Of a DNA stretch of 64,000 nt, positions 63,493 to 64,000 are shown in pieces; positions within the stretch are counted from its first letter, which is position 1; every line of letters starts with the position of its first letter. The position numbers and the translations under genes were made by a program. The notes below the pieces were generated by a model. It had not been told where the DNA came from, searched no databases, and saw only the letters and a program-made list of their open reading frames with translations. Source of the DNA: JAIQFL01 sp035295745 (GTDB lineage: Bacteria > Acidobacteriota > Terriglobia > Bryobacterales > Bryobacteraceae); the NCBI GenBank assembly GCA_035295745.1, contig DATGIL010000038.1, forward strand, positions 1-64,000, given 5' to 3'.

Positions 63493-64000
63493 TCACGAAG
63501 AAATCGGAAGAACATCGTCGGCGCGCGGGAACCACGATTTCCATTGATGGGCGACGTCTAACAAGGCGCGGACCGGCATAGGCAGGTGCGCGGTCTTACG
63601 ATAGAGCATCCCCGTGACTGTGAAAAGCTGCCGGTTGTGCAACCGCAGCATGCGCAGCGAGCCCCGGCGTACATCCTCCGAGACACTCCAGAGGGGTAAC
63701 AGCGAAATCCCCAATCCCATCTTGACCAACTCCTTGATGGAATCCGCCTGATCATTCTGCATTACCACCTTCGGCTCGAATCCCACGCTGACGCAAAACT
63801 GGCGAATGGCGGCTTCGATCACTACGGCGCGCTGATAGAGAATGAAGGGCCGTGAAGAGAGTTCCGAGGCGGTGACGGTTCCCTCATCGGCAACCGGGTC
63901 AGTGGGGGGAACGATGAATACCATTTCGTAGCGCCACAACGGCTCCTGCACCAGGTCCGTTCCTTCCACCGGCAGATTCATGAGAATGAGATCGACTTTG
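63493..64000 (-). CDS. LysR-family regulator, C-terminal part (cut by window edge)
   Basis: About 168 residues remain (open to the window end), ending at 63493. The residues KVDLILMNLPVEGT then LVQEPLWRYEMVFIVPPTDP, QADSIKELVKMGLGISLLPL and the closing helix are the LysR substrate-binding domain, probably the second half. The DNA-binding domain lies beyond the window. The target is unknown; the neighbouring amidohydrolase on the same strand may be regulated by it. Confidence 0.85.
   Translation of the reverse strand, partial: KVDLILMNLPVEGTDLVQEPLWRYEMVFIVPPTDPVADEGTVTASELSSRPFILYQRAVVIEAAIRQFCVSVGFEPKVVMQNDQADSIKELVKMGLGISLLPLWSVSEDVRRGSLRMLRLHNRQLFTVTGMLYRKTAHLPMPVRALLDVAHQWKSWFPRADDVLPISS

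Overview
The window looks like a chromosome segment of a soil Acidobacterium close to Solibacter. Family-level signs are an ADOP-type (acidobacterial duplicated orphan permease) MacB/FtsX permease, a TIGR03435 protein, a TIGR03437 domain, two large Ser/Thr kinases, an armless HU-like gene, a two-gene IS21 transposon, and intergenic repeats built on a shared 'gagccgcg..cgt.ag..agcg' core. The assignment is inference from gene families; no rRNA is present.

Region 1 (1-10251) is an integrated element in the 3' end of a tRNA-Gly(CCC) gene. A 46-bp direct copy of the tRNA end (379-424 and 10176-10221) brackets about 9.75 kb. That interval holds a tyrosine integrase and an excisionase-like HTH gene next to the tRNA, an HK97-type capsid gene, a prohead protease, a free-standing protein resembling the capsid delta (scaffold) domain, a DUF1376 replication-type protein, a sigma-factor-like protein with a zinc ribbon, an RMF-like protein, and a reverse-strand cargo operon. 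No portal, terminase or tail gene was found, so a capsid-encoding phage satellite or a reduced prophage fits best. A second integrase remnant directly left of the left repeat, with the same arm sequences, indicates two related elements integrated in tandem.

Region 2 (10.4-19.2 kb) starts with an armless HU-like gene translationally coupled to an HU-TIR fusion. It is convergent with a Ser/Thr kinase fused to a formylglycine-generating-enzyme-like domain; this is a possible undescribed signalling or defence locus. A spermidine-synthase-like membrane protein follows, then gene rubble (a quinone oxidoreductase 5' fragment joined to an EF-P 3' fragment), two coupled small proteins, a small membrane protein and a receiver-domain protein.

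Region 3 (19227-24941) is a 5.7-kb IS21-family element with matching inverted ends and a 6-bp target duplication. Besides istA (frameshifted) and istB it carries a frameshifted winged-helix-like accessory gene and two passengers: a TetR regulator and a TIM-barrel protein of a family often labelled 'abortive infection'.

Region 4 (25-64 kb) is ordinary chromosome: a DoxX-like membrane protein, an OPT transporter, a NarL-type two-component pair, a signal-peptide methyltransferase, TIGR03435, a thioester alpha-2-macroglobulin, a cytochrome c-PQQ dehydrogenase, and a short-chain acyl-CoA synthetase/OFA transporter/acetyl-CoA synthetase group split by a ~14-bp tandem repeat array. Next come a kinase-beta-propeller protein, the ADOP permease, a secreted beta-helix protein, decayed HAF-repeat and ECF-sigma genes, a HipA-like kinase, a histone H1-like protein, a lytic transglycosylase, an EF-G paralogue, an amidohydrolase and a partial LysR regulator.
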